Shown: positions 1-9,271 of the stretch, in pieces
Layout: every line of letters starts with the position of its first letter
Numbering within the stretch: position 1 is the stretch's first letter
Source: Pseudomonas fluorescens
GTDB taxonomy: Bacteria > Pseudomonadota > Gammaproteobacteria > Pseudomonadales > Pseudomonadaceae
Length of the DNA: 64,000 nucleotides
Assembly (NCBI RefSeq): GCF_001623525.1
Contig: NZ_CP015225.1
Coordinates: 6,336,501-6,400,500 of the forward strand
Direction: 5' to 3'
Position numbers and translations under genes: made by a program
Notes under the pieces: model-generated
Database searches by the model: none
Seen by the model: the letters and a program-made list of their open reading frames with translations, nothing else
Told to the model about the DNA's origin: nothing

Positions 1-42
1 GCCAGAACAGACACCTCAGAACCATAAGAAAGGAATCCAGGC

Positions 43-675
43 ATGAGCATGCACCTGATCATTGGCGACCAACGCATTTCTTCCTGGTCCCTGCGCGGCG
101 CGTTGGCCCTGGCGCTGACCGGCGCGAAGTACACCGAAGAGCTGGTCAGGCTCGACCAGCCCGACACCCGCGAGAGGCTGCTCAAGTATTCGGCCACGGC
201 CAAGGTCCCGCTGCTCAAGACCGAGTTCGGCGTGATCGCCGACTCCCTGGCGATTGCCGAATACCTGGCTGAACAGTTTCCCGAGGCCAATCTCTGGCCC
301 AAGGATGTTGCCGCCCGGGCCCAGGCTCGCTCGGCTTGTGCGCAGATGCACAGCGGTTTTTTCGCCCTGCGCAGCCACATGCCCATGGACCTGCTGCACG
401 ATGCGCCGTTGTCGCCGATGCCATCTGACGTGCAGGCGGAAATCCAGCGGATGCTGGCGCTATGGGCGGAGTGCCGTGCGGCGGCTACCGAAACCGGTCC
501 CTATCTGTTTGGCCGCGTGAGCCTGGTCGATGCGTTTTTTGCCCCTGTTGCCGTGCGCTTGCGCACTTATCAGGTGAAACTGTCGCAGGTCGATGAGGCC
601 TACGTCGAAACCCTTTATCAATGGCCGGCGTTCAAGGCGTGGCAACACGCTGGCCTGGAGGACACTGCGCGGTGA
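43..675 (+). CDS. Glutathione S-transferase family protein
   Basis: The 210-residue product has GST architecture. An N-terminal thioredoxin-like domain occupies about residues 1-80, with an SSWSLR segment near residue 13 where the catalytic Ser/Cys is expected and an ADSLAI motif near residue 67 that binds the gamma-glutamyl group. A helical C-terminal domain follows. Such enzymes conjugate or isomerise electrophiles with glutathione in the cytosol; the substrate cannot be read here. The ATG is preceded by AGGAA at 31-35. The stop overlaps the GTG start of the mutT-like gene, so the two are probably co-transcribed. In P. aeruginosa the same pair follows argJ, which should lie just left of the window. 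Confidence 0.88.
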   Translation: MSMHLIIGDQRISSWSLRGALALALTGAKYTEELVRLDQPDTRERLLKYSATAKVPLLKTEFGVIADSLAIAEYLAEQFPEANLWPKDVAARAQARSACAQMHSGFFALRSHMPMDLLHDAPLSPMPSDVQAEIQRMLALWAECRAAATETGPYLFGRVSLVDAFFAPVAVRLRTYQVKLSQVDEAYVETLYQWPAFKAWQHAGLEDTAR

Positions 676-1616
676 AACGAGTCCATGTGGCGGCGGCGGT
701 CATTCGCGACGCCGCCGGTAAAATCCTGATCGCCCGAAGGGCCGACACCCAGCACCAGGGGGGCCTGTGGGAGTTCCCCGGTGGCAAGGTCGAGGCCGAT
801 GAGTCCGTCGAAACCGCCCTGGCCCGTGAACTTCATGAAGAGCTGTGCATTGTCGTCGATGCCGCCCGACCGTTGATCAAGGTGCGCCACGATTACCCGG
901 ACAAACAGGTGTTGCTGGATGTCTGGGAAGTCTCGGCGTTCACCGGCCAGCCCCACGGCGCCGAAGGGCAGCCGTTGGCCTGGGTGACGGCCCGAGATCT
1001 GACGAACTATGAGTTTCCGGCGGCCAATCAGCCGATTGTCGCGGCGGCCCGTTTGCCGGGTGAGTACCTGATCACGCCTGACGGCCTTGAAACACCGGCC
1101 TTGCTGCGAGGCATGCAGAAGGCGATTGCCGGTGGGATCAAGTTGGTCCAGCTACGTGCCCCCAACGGTTACGACCCGCAATACCGCGATCTGGCGGTGG
1201 ACGCGGCGGGGCTGTGTGCCGGCAAGGCCCAGCTGATGCTCAAGGGCCCGTTCGAATGGCTGGGGGATTTTCCTTCCGCTGGCTGGCACATTACCGCCGC
1301 GCAACTGCGCAAGCATGCAGCGGCCGGTCGACCGTTTGGCAAGGACCGCTGGCTGGCGGCCTCCTGCCATAACGCTGAGGAACTGTCCCTGGCGCAGCAG
1401 ATGGACGTGGACTTCGTGACACTCTCGCCGGTGCAACCGACCCAGACCCATCCCGATGTACAGCCGTTGGGGTGGGCAGAGGCGGCGCGCTTGATCGAGG
1501 GCTTCAATAGGCCGGTCTATCTGTTGGGCGGGGTCGGGCCTGGCGAGCGGCAAAAAGCCTGGGAAGCCGGGGCGCAGGGTGTGGCGGGGATTCGGGCGTT
1601 TTGGCCAGAGGCTTGA
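672..1616 (+). CDS. mutT: MutT-type Nudix hydrolase fused to a ThiE-like domain
   Basis: A 314-residue protein starting at a GTG that overlaps the preceding stop (GTGA). Residues 1-130 form a Nudix domain whose box runs from Gly38 to Ile60, with Glu44, Arg52, Glu53, Glu56 and Glu57 in place. Residues about 135-310 resemble a TIM-barrel thiamine-phosphate synthase, with LVQLR and a GGV phosphate-binding loop. MutT hydrolyses 8-oxo-dGTP to keep oxidised guanine out of DNA; the fused domain is common in pseudomonads and its role is unclear. Odd point: the Gly that normally ends the Nudix box (EExGU) is Cys59. Translation from an upstream ATG at 621 would overlap the GST gene and is unlikely. Confidence 0.88.
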   Translation: MKRVHVAAAVIRDAAGKILIARRADTQHQGGLWEFPGGKVEADESVETALARELHEELCIVVDAARPLIKVRHDYPDKQVLLDVWEVSAFTGQPHGAEGQPLAWVTARDLTNYEFPAANQPIVAAARLPGEYLITPDGLETPALLRGMQKAIAGGIKLVQLRAPNGYDPQYRDLAVDAAGLCAGKAQLMLKGPFEWLGDFPSAGWHITAAQLRKHAAAGRPFGKDRWLAASCHNAEELSLAQQMDVDFVTLSPVQPTQTHPDVQPLGWAEAARLIEGFNRPVYLLGGVGPGERQKAWEAGAQGVAGIRAFWPEA

Positions 1617-1630
1617 AGCGGCAGTGAACT

Positions 1631-1741
1631 GATCGTTCCCGCGCTCCGCGTGGGAATGCCTCAACGGACGCTCCGCGTTCGGCTCTGGAGGGACGCGGAG
1701 CGTCCCGGGCTGCGTTCCCACGCAGAGCGTGGGGAACGATC
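1631..1741. repeat. Long imperfect inverted repeat (GTTCCCACGC-type)
   Basis: The outer arms GATCGTTCCC and its complement close a roughly 110-bp imperfect palindrome with inner GC-rich stems built on CGCGTGGGAA and CACGCAGAGCGTGGG. It lies between the convergent mutT and adenosyltransferase genes. This is a different sequence family from the GTGGCGAGG doublets elsewhere in the window. It may also end transcription from both sides. Confidence 0.8.
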
Positions 1742-1751
1742 ATGCAGGTGA

Positions 1752-2333
1752 TCAGCCCTCAGGCTTGGCCGCCGCTTCCCAAAGCACCTCCGCCACCCCT
1801 TGCCGCCGGGCAATGACCCGCGCGGCCACGAACAGCAGATCCGACAACCGATTGATATAGGCCAGCCCCGGCCCGGCCAGCGGCTCCATGGCGTTCAATT
1901 GCTGGCAGCGCCGCTCGGCGCTACGGGCCAGGCTGCGGCAGACGTGGGCCTGGGCTACCAACGTCGAGCCTCCTGGCAGGATGAAGTTTTCCAGGGGGCC
2001 CAATTCCTCGTTCCACCCATCGATCGCCGCTTCCAGCCGCTCGATTTCCGCGACGTTCAAGGCCTGATAAGCCGGCATCGCCAGTTCCCCGCCGAGATCG
2101 AACAGACGGTGCTGACAAGGGGCGAGCACGTCACTGACCTCCTTCAGCCCCGGATGCCGGGTCGTTTCAGTGGCGAGCCCGGCCAGCAATAAACCCAGCT
2201 GGCTATTCAGTGTATCCACTTCGCCGATGGCCTCGACCCGTGGGTGGTCCTTTGCCACGCGGCGACCATCGCCCAACCCGGTTTCACCTGTGTCGCCGGT
2301 GCGGGTGTAAATCTTCGACAGGCGAAAACCCAT
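1752..2333 (-). CDS. PduO-type cob(I)yrinic acid a,c-diamide adenosyltransferase
   Basis: The 193-residue product has the PduO-family ATP-binding N-terminus (TRTGDTGETGLGDG, residues about 9-22), the VEAIGEVDTLN motif, the RSAERR arginine/glutamate segment and the INRLSDLLFVAARV cobalamin-contact helix. It transfers the 5'-deoxyadenosyl group from ATP to cob(I)alamin to make coenzyme B12. The reading frame stays open upstream into the kinase gene. The ATG at 2333, two bases after the kinase stop, gives the normal family length and the conserved N-terminus, so the genes are translationally close. No cobalamin riboswitch is visible upstream. Confidence 0.92.
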   Translation of the reverse strand: MGFRLSKIYTRTGDTGETGLGDGRRVAKDHPRVEAIGEVDTLNSQLGLLLAGLATETTRHPGLKEVSDVLAPCQHRLFDLGGELAMPAYQALNVAEIERLEAAIDGWNEELGPLENFILPGGSTLVAQAHVCRSLARSAERRCQQLNAMEPLAGPGLAYINRLSDLLFVAARVIARRQGVAEVLWEAAAKPEG

Positions 2334-2335
2334 GC

Positions 2336-4372
2336 TCAGCGCTCCAGTTGTCTGTTTTCCTGCGGCACCATTGAAGTGCCGGCCAGGGGCAGGCGCAAGG
2401 TGAAGCAGGTGCCTTGACCTGGCGCCGACTGCACTTCCATCTGGCCCTTGTGGTTGTTGGTGATGATGAAATACGAGACCGACAGCCCGAGGCCCGTGCC
2501 CTGGCCGATCTCTTTGGTGGTGAAGAAAGGTTCGAAGGTACGTTTGCGCACGTTCTCGCTCATGCCAATGCCATTGTCCTCGACCTGGATTTCCGCCCAC
2601 GGCGGATTCAACCGCGTGCGCAGGATGATACGCCCCGGTTCGCTGTCGTCCTGGCGCTGATGGATCGCCTGGGCGGCGTTTTTCAGCAGGTTGAGCAGCA
2701 CCTGTTCCAGCTCGTTGGCCGTGCCGGGCACCGGGCCCAGGTTCGGGTCGAACTGACGGGTGATCGCCTGGCCCTTGAAGTCGAAACCGATGGCCAGGTC
2801 GAAGTCGTTGCCAGCGATTTCCACTGCCTGGTCGATCAGCGCGGGCAGGTCGCAAGGCGCCATTTGCCGGGTACTGCGACGACTGAAACTGAGCATGTGG
2901 GTGACGATTTTTGCTGCCCGGGCGCCGGCTTGCTGGATACCGTCGAGCAACTGCGGGATCTCCCGACCCTGGAGGTAACGATTGACCTCCTCTAACTGGA
3001 TACCCAGCAGCTCGGCCTGTTCGAGGTTCTTGGGCAGTTCCGGCGACAGGCGACGACGGATGTTCTGCACGTTGTGCAGGATCGCGCCCAACGGGTTGTT
3101 GATTTCATGGGCCATGCCCGCTGCGAGGCCGCCGACCGAGAGCATTTTCTCCGATTGCACCATCATTTCTTCCAGCGACAGGCGCTGGGTGATGTCATCG
3201 ATCCGGATGACCACGCCACGCCCGGCGCCGCCCATCAGCGGGTAGAAGGTGAGGGCGTAATGCCGGGCTTCGTCGTCCTTGGTCCAAGTGACGCGTTCGA
3301 TCTTGGCCACCGTGTGCTGCTCGACGGTTTGCTTGAGCTGGGGCAGGTAGGGTTTGAGCGGTTCGAAGGCGAGGAAGATCGGCTGGTTCAGCGCCTCATC
3401 CAGCCGTGTGCCGGAGAGGGCGCTGGCTTCCTGGTTCCATTGGGTGACGTAGAGCTGCTCGTCGAGGGCGATCAGCGCCGACGGCATGGAGTCGATAATG
3501 CTGTTGAGGTAATTCTGGAAACCGGTGAGCTTTTTCTCGATCTTGCTACGCACCTGGACTTCCAGTTCCAGCTTGCGATTGGTGTGGCGGGTTTCTTCCG
3601 CCAGGCCCTGGGCCTGGTCGTAGGCGGCCTGGGAGTCGTCCCGCGCGCGCTTGAGTTGCTGCTCCCGGGCTTCGATGCGCGAGAGCATGGTGTTGAACGC
3701 CTCGGCCAGGCTGCCGATCTCATCGTGGTTGCCGCGTGCGGCACGCAGGGCATAGTTCTCTTCGCGGGTGACCTGGCGTGACAGTTCTTCGAGTTGATGG
3801 ATTGGCTGGGTGATCAGGCGCTTGATCTGCTGGGCAATGATCAGCCACAGCAACACGCTGAAAATCAGGATGCCGAGGCTGGCAGTCAGGGTGCCGGTGT
3901 AGAACGCGGTCGGCAATTCGCTGCTGGCCACCAGTAACAGATGGCCGGGCACCGTGCCGGGGCGGGGCAGGGTGATGACCTGGTTGCTGCGAAATTCGCC
4001 CGCCTGCCAGGCTTGTATGTTGCGGTAATGGTCCGGCAGCTTGAGCTTTTCGCCCTGTTGCAGTTGTGCCAGGCGTTCGCCCTGGCCGTCGTACAGCGCC
4101 GCCGCCCGCAGCGGTGCGTAGCTGTTGAGCTCGTCGAGCAAGCGTTGGGCGCTTTGTGGCGATTGCAGGGCGTCGGAGATCAGGCTTGGATTGGCCACCA
4201 GCCGGCCAATGGTCTGCAGGGCCTGGGGTGCCATGCTTTCCTGGGAGATGTAGTAGGCGGCGCTGATAAAGGTCAGGTTGGCCACCAGCAGGACAGTGGT
4301 CAACAACACCAACAGGGCGGCCAGCAGTTTCTGGCCGACCGGGAGGTTTTCAAGGCGCTGGCGCAATGGCAT
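2336..4372 (-). CDS. Membrane sensor histidine kinase (HAMP-PAS-HisKA-HATPase), orphan
   Basis: With the ATG at 4372 the protein has 678 residues. Two membrane segments (about 17-40 and 161-180) bracket a roughly 120-residue periplasmic sensor. A HAMP domain (about 181-235), a coiled coil, a PAS domain (about 284-392), the phosphoacceptor helix with His422 in MAHEINNP, and a C-terminal ATPase with N, G1 (DNGIGM) and G2 (GTGLGLS) boxes follow. A longer form starting at 4456 would run into the panE end and is less likely. No response regulator gene adjoins it, so its partner must be elsewhere. The start lies 46 bp after the panE stop, on the same strand. Confidence 0.9.
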   Translation of the reverse strand: MPLRQRLENLPVGQKLLAALLVLLTTVLLVANLTFISAAYYISQESMAPQALQTIGRLVANPSLISDALQSPQSAQRLLDELNSYAPLRAAALYDGQGERLAQLQQGEKLKLPDHYRNIQAWQAGEFRSNQVITLPRPGTVPGHLLLVASSELPTAFYTGTLTASLGILIFSVLLWLIIAQQIKRLITQPIHQLEELSRQVTREENYALRAARGNHDEIGSLAEAFNTMLSRIEAREQQLKRARDDSQAAYDQAQGLAEETRHTNRKLELEVQVRSKIEKKLTGFQNYLNSIIDSMPSALIALDEQLYVTQWNQEASALSGTRLDEALNQPIFLAFEPLKPYLPQLKQTVEQHTVAKIERVTWTKDDEARHYALTFYPLMGGAGRGVVIRIDDITQRLSLEEMMVQSEKMLSVGGLAAGMAHEINNPLGAILHNVQNIRRRLSPELPKNLEQAELLGIQLEEVNRYLQGREIPQLLDGIQQAGARAAKIVTHMLSFSRRSTRQMAPCDLPALIDQAVEIAGNDFDLAIGFDFKGQAITRQFDPNLGPVPGTANELEQVLLNLLKNAAQAIHQRQDDSEPGRIILRTRLNPPWAEIQVEDNGIGMSENVRKRTFEPFFTTKEIGQGTGLGLSVSYFIITNNHKGQMEVQSAPGQGTCFTLRLPLAGTSMVPQENRQLER

Positions 4373-4418
4373 CAGACTCGTCGCTAAAAAGGAATACGAG
4401 GGCCAGCGTAGCCGCTGC

Positions 4419-5399
<981 letters not shown>

Positions 5400-5400
5400 T

Positions 5401-5468
5401 TATAATGAGCCCGATTTTAACCACAAGCCAAGCGCGCGCCGATGATACTGGCGCGCCTTTTTATTTGG
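5401..5468 (+). promoter_or_regulatory. yajQ promoter -10 and terminator-like leader hairpin
   Basis: A TATAAT hexamer lies at 5401-5406, with no convincing -35. Downstream is a 7-bp GC-only stem (GCGCGCC at 5434-5440 paired with GGCGCGC at 5450-5456, 9-nt loop) followed by CTTTTTATTT. The run of T is on the plus strand only, so the structure reads as an intrinsic terminator inside the yajQ leader, about 20 nt before its ATG. It may act as an attenuator; that is inference. Confidence 0.5.
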
Positions 5469-5478
5469 AGAACACTAC

Positions 5479-5964
5479 ATGCCGTCATTCGACGTGGTAT
5501 CCGAACTGGACAAGCACGAAGTCACCAACGCGGTTGAAAACGCCGTCAAGGAACTCGACCGTCGTTATGACCTCAAGGGCAAGGGCAGTTTCGAGTTCAA
5601 GGAAAAAGACCTGACCGTGAACCTGACCGCCGAGGCCGAGTTCCAGCTCGAGGCGATGATCGAGATCCTCAAGCTGGCGCTGGTCAAGCGCAAGATCGAC
5701 GTGCAGTGCCTCGAGGTCAAGGACGCCTATGCCTCGGGCAAGCTGATGAAGCAGGAAGCCGTGCTCAAGGAAGGCATCGACAAGGAACTGGCGAAGAAGA
5801 TCGTCGCTCATATCAAGGACGCCAAGCTCAAGGTGCAAGCCGCCATCCAGGGCGAGCAGGTGCGAGTCACCGGCAAAAAGCGTGACGACTTGCAGGAAGC
5901 CATTGCGGCATTGCGCGGCAAGGAATTCGGCATGCCACTGCAATTCAATAATTTCCGCGATTGA
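5479..5964 (+). CDS. yajQ: YajQ family cyclic di-GMP-binding protein
   Basis: The 161-residue product is a full-length YajQ (DUF520) protein. It opens with [14 protein letters not shown] and keeps the conserved N-terminal [10 protein letters not shown] helix, the FEFKEKDLT strand and the C-terminal [12 protein letters not shown]. The family has two ferredoxin-like halves, binds nucleotides and cyclic di-GMP, and in Xanthomonas acts with a LysR regulator to control virulence genes. The ATG has a TTGGAG ribosome site. The gene is divergent from panE and is followed by a palindromic repeat and mscS. Confidence 0.95.
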   Translation: MPSFDVVSELDKHEVTNAVENAVKELDRRYDLKGKGSFEFKEKDLTVNLTAEAEFQLEAMIEILKLALVKRKIDVQCLEVKDAYASGKLMKQEAVLKEGIDKELAKKIVAHIKDAKLKVQAAIQGEQVRVTGKKRDDLQEAIAALRGKEFGMPLQFNNFRD

Positions 5965-5979
5965 TACTTCAGTGACCCT

Positions 5980-6070
5980 GTGGCGAGGGAGCTTGCTCCC
6001 GCTTGGGTGCGAAGCGCCCACCTATAAGGGGCTGCTACGCAGCCAGCGGGAGCAAGCTCCCTCGCCACAA
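5980..6070. repeat. Palindromic repeat doublet (GTGGCGAGGGAGCTTGCTCCC type)
   Basis: Two inverted units, each about 35 bp, begin and end with GTGGCGAGGGAGCTTGCTCC and its complement and enclose a short variable middle. This is copy 1 of the main family in the window. It lies between yajQ and mscS, both on the plus strand. Confidence 0.92.
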
Positions 6071-6116
6071 TGTGTCTCTGCAGGTCTTTTAGTGGCAACA
6101 GGAATAGGAGAGAGAG

Positions 6117-6959
6117 ATGGACTTGAATGCTGAAGTGGACAACCTGGTCAAGGCTTCCCAGACCTGGATCCCCATGATCATGGAATACGGCAGCCGCGTG
6201 CTGCTGGCGGTCATCACCCTGGCCATCGGCTGGTGGTTGATCAACAAAGTCACGCAGAAACTGGGTGCGCTGCTGGCCCTGCGTAACGCTGACCTGGCGC
6301 TGCAAGGGTTCATCAGTACCCTGGCCAACATCATTCTGAAGATATTGTTGATCGTCAGCGTCGCTTCGATGATCGGTGTGGAAACCACTTCGTTCGTTGC
6401 CGCCATTGGTGCCGCCGGCCTGGCGATTGGCCTGGCCCTGCAAGGCAGCCTGGCGAACTTCGCGGGTGGCGTGTTGATCCTGCTGTTCCGTCCGTTCCGC
6501 ATCGGTGACTGGATCGAAGCCCAAGGTGTGGCCGGTACGGTCGACAGCATCCAGATCTTCCACACCGTGTTGCGCACCGGTGACAACAAGACTGTCATTG
6601 TGCCCAACGGCAATCTCTCGAACGGCATCATTACCAACACCAACCGCCAGCCGACCCGCAAGGTGGTGTTCGATGTCGGCGTGGATTACCAGGCCGACCT
6701 GCAAAAAGCCCGGGAAGTGCTGCTGGACCTGGCCAAGGATGAGCGTGTGCTGGCGGATCCGGCGCCTGAAGCGGTGATTTCCACCTTGGGCGACAGTTCC
6801 ATCACGGTGTCGCTGCGTATCTGGGTCAAGACCGCGGACTACTGGAGCGTGATGTTCATGCTTAATGAGCAGGCGCGGGATCGTTTGAAGGATGCCGGTA
6901 TTGATATTCCGTTTCCACAGCGAGTGATTCGGGTGGTTCAGGAAGGAGCAGCGCAATAA
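6117..6959 (+). CDS. mscS: Small-conductance mechanosensitive channel MscS
   Basis: A 280-residue inner-membrane channel that opens under membrane tension to release solutes on osmotic downshift. Three N-terminal membrane helices are visible (about 24-45, 60-82 and 88-115). The third is the Gly/Ala-packed pore helix (GAAGLAIGLALQGSLANFAGG region), followed by the FRPFRIGDWIE start of the cytoplasmic beta domain and the alpha/beta C-terminal domain with VPNGNL. Length matches E. coli MscS. The ATG is preceded by AGGAGAGAG. It ends before a bidirectional terminator shared with the porin gene. Confidence 0.95.
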   Translation: MDLNAEVDNLVKASQTWIPMIMEYGSRVLLAVITLAIGWWLINKVTQKLGALLALRNADLALQGFISTLANIILKILLIVSVASMIGVETTSFVAAIGAAGLAIGLALQGSLANFAGGVLILLFRPFRIGDWIEAQGVAGTVDSIQIFHTVLRTGDNKTVIVPNGNLSNGIITNTNRQPTRKVVFDVGVDYQADLQKAREVLLDLAKDERVLADPAPEAVISTLGDSSITVSLRIWVKTADYWSVMFMLNEQARDRLKDAGIDIPFPQRVIRVVQEGAAQ

Positions 6960-7055
6960 TGATTCGACTATAACTTGGCCTGGGGTCAGGTCAGGTTATG
7001 TTTAGTTAGCTTGCTATTTAACAAGTTGTGCTAAAGCTTACATTGCAATGGATAT

Positions 7056-7093
7056 AAAAAAACCGCTCACCTGATCCAGATGAGCGGTTTTTT
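7056..7093. terminator. Bidirectional intrinsic terminator between mscS and the porin gene
   Basis: Stem CCGCTCA (7063-7069) pairs with TGAGCGG (7081-7087). A run of seven A precedes and seven T follows, so it works as a terminator for both convergent genes. Confidence 0.93.
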
Positions 7094-7129
7094 GCTTGTT
7101 GCGGGTGTCGCTATCGAACTAGCACTGAA

Positions 7130-8383
7130 TTACAAGATGCTCAGTGGGTATTCGATGATCAGACGGGTGTCATTGTTGTCGTTGCCGTTGATGGCGTTGT
7201 AGTCAGAGTTAGCACGGTAGAACGCAGCACGTACGCGGAAAGACAGGTCCTTGGCTGGACCGCTTTGCATAACGTACTTGGTTTCGAAGTCCCACTCGTG
7301 CTCTTTGCCTTCTGCGCCGCCAGTCTCGATGTTGTCACCGGTAACGTAACGAGTCATGAAGCTCAGGCCAGGAACGCCGTAGGTCTTCATGTTCAGGTCG
7401 TAGCGAGCCTGCCAGGAGCGCTCGTCCTGACCGTTGAAGTCGGAGTACTGGATGGAGTTGGCGAGGAAAATGGTACCGCCGCCGTCAACGCCATACACAT
7501 AGCCGGTGTCACCGGAGGAGCGCTGGTGAGCCAGGGTGAACTTGTGGGCACCGATGGCATAGGCTGCTGCGAGGGACCAGATACGGTTGTCAACGTCGCC
7601 GCTGAGCTTCTGGCCCTGATCCTGGCTGTCATAACCGTTGAAGTCGAAGTTCAGGGACTGATCTTCGTTGATCGGCAGGGTGTAGTTCAGGTTGATGTAT
7701 TTCTTTTTGTAGTGATCTTCAACGTCGGAAGCCGCTACGCCTGCTACGAAATTGTCGGTGAACTGGTAGGTTGCGCCAACGATGTCAGCAGATTTCAGGC
7801 CAAGGCCGTCATCTCCCATGCCAGTTTGCGAGCTGATGGCGTTGAAATGACCTGCGCTCAACTCCAAGCCTTTGATTTCTTTGCTGGTGATCAGCGTACC
7901 CGTGGCAACTTCTGGCAGCAGACGGCTGTCGTCAGTCGAGAAAACCGGGCTGGTGGTGAACTGGTTACCGTATTTCAGGACGGTGTCGGACAGACGGAAT
8001 TTAACCGCGCCGCCCACCTTCGATTGTGTGTCTTCCAGGTTGCCGTCGCTGTCACGAGCGAACAGACCGTTACCGGCACGACCGCTACCGCCATCAATGC
8101 GAACGGTGCCAAATGCGAAGCCATCAACGCCTACACCAACGGTACCTTGAGTGAAACCCGACTCGTAGATGGCACGAGCGGCAACACCAGACTCTTCACG
8201 ATAACTTTGTGAAGTGCTTGGGTTGTTCTTGAAATCACGGTTCATGTACAGCGCACGGGTCAGAACAGTCAAGCTCTGATCTTCAATAAAACCCTTGGAT
8301 TCTTCCTGGGAAGAGGCCATTGCGAACTGCGAGGTACTGGCCGATACAGCCAGTGCGATCATGCTCCACTTCATCACGCGCAT
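7130..8383 (-). CDS. OprD-family outer-membrane porin
   Basis: The 417-residue precursor has a signal peptide ending near Ala23 (SQFAMA). The mature part is a beta-barrel with the OprD-family signature segments GFIEDQSL near the N-terminus, SWQARYDLNMKTYGVPGL and QSGPAKDLSFRVR, and a C-terminal strand ending in YPLSIL. The family carries basic amino acids, aromatic acids or small organic acids across the outer membrane. Position next to HIT-slyX-cold shock-dps-aspS matches PA0958 (oprD) of P. aeruginosa, but pseudomonads hold many paralogues, so the substrate is uncertain. The start has a strong AAAGGAG site. It is transcribed toward the shared terminator at 7056-7093. Confidence 0.9.
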   Translation of the reverse strand: MRVMKWSMIALAVSASTSQFAMASSQEESKGFIEDQSLTVLTRALYMNRDFKNNPSTSQSYREESGVAARAIYESGFTQGTVGVGVDGFAFGTVRIDGGSGRAGNGLFARDSDGNLEDTQSKVGGAVKFRLSDTVLKYGNQFTTSPVFSTDDSRLLPEVATGTLITSKEIKGLELSAGHFNAISSQTGMGDDGLGLKSADIVGATYQFTDNFVAGVAASDVEDHYKKKYINLNYTLPINEDQSLNFDFNGYDSQDQGQKLSGDVDNRIWSLAAAYAIGAHKFTLAHQRSSGDTGYVYGVDGGGTIFLANSIQYSDFNGQDERSWQARYDLNMKTYGVPGLSFMTRYVTGDNIETGGAEGKEHEWDFETKYVMQSGPAKDLSFRVRAAFYRANSDYNAINGNDNNDTRLIIEYPLSIL

Positions 8384-9271
8384 CGTGATTTGCTCCTTTG
8401 GTTTTTAGAAGAGTACTGCCGTCCCACCTGTTTTTTTATCTGGGCGGCTCTTTCTTTTTGTGTCGGCGCAAACTTATATCACGTCGACATTCTTTGGCGA
8501 TACTTGCCCATTCAACCTTTCAGCTTCTTTACGACCATGTCGCCAATGGCTCGATCCATGTCGCATTTCAGCTGGTCCGACGCAACCGTATCCACAACTT
8601 AATGTTGTTTTTTCTTTTCCGGCATCGGTGTAAAGAGTCCGTCATTACCGCGCTTGAAGCTCCTGTGGGCAGCCTTGCCACTTTAATTTGTATGTCGGCA
8701 GGTTCTCGCTTCCGGCGAGGCCTTTGGACAGTGCGGGGATGAATGCAACAAGCATGCTCAAACCCGAATTTTGTTTACATTTTTTTCACATTTCACCGGT
8801 TGACGCGGTGAAACCTCATGAAACCGGGCTCCAAAGGCCTTGTTTTAAATAGGGTTGACTCGTGTGCGGCTCTCGTGATTGACGCCGACAAACGCGGCGA
8901 GACAATCAAAAACGTTACCGGTTCACCCTACCCAGTGAGTAGATCACGGATGCTTTGTGCACTGAGCGTAGACGCACTGTGCTGTTTTGGTGCAAAAAAT
9001 TTTCCGGCTGTACGAAAATCTTACAACGCCGAGGCCTTGCGTGGGCCCCTGGCACGGTCCTGTCAGGACTGTGTGGTGCCGCTTGCGCTGTGTTGGTGCG
9101 TCAGCTTGCACAGGTTGATGCTGTGTGTTGAAAAAAACTTCGCAGGACGAGCATCAGGACGGTACACCGTGATCGATCCGGCGTTCGCGGGTATGCTGCG
9201 CATCTGAGTCCGATGCAGGCCTGTAGGCCGCCGAACCGGGCAAAACCGATAACGAGCGAGGAGTACGCGCG
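8384..9271. other. 888-bp intergenic region between divergent porin and HIT genes
   Basis: No convincing gene is visible. The part nearest the porin (8400-8520) is T-rich. An AT-rich tract at 8767-8792 is followed by a perfect 8-bp inverted repeat, TTTCACCG (8791-8798) and CGGTGAAA (8806-8813), which could be an operator. A 129-codon open frame at 8818-9207 has no recognisable features and is rejected. The region is long for this tightly packed chromosome and could hold an RNA gene or complex porin regulation. Confidence 0.5.

Noticed and set aside
8818..9207. 129-codon open frame in the porin-HIT gap
   Set aside because: Cysteine-rich, no motif, no clear ribosome site, and composition unlike neighbouring genes; treated as chance.
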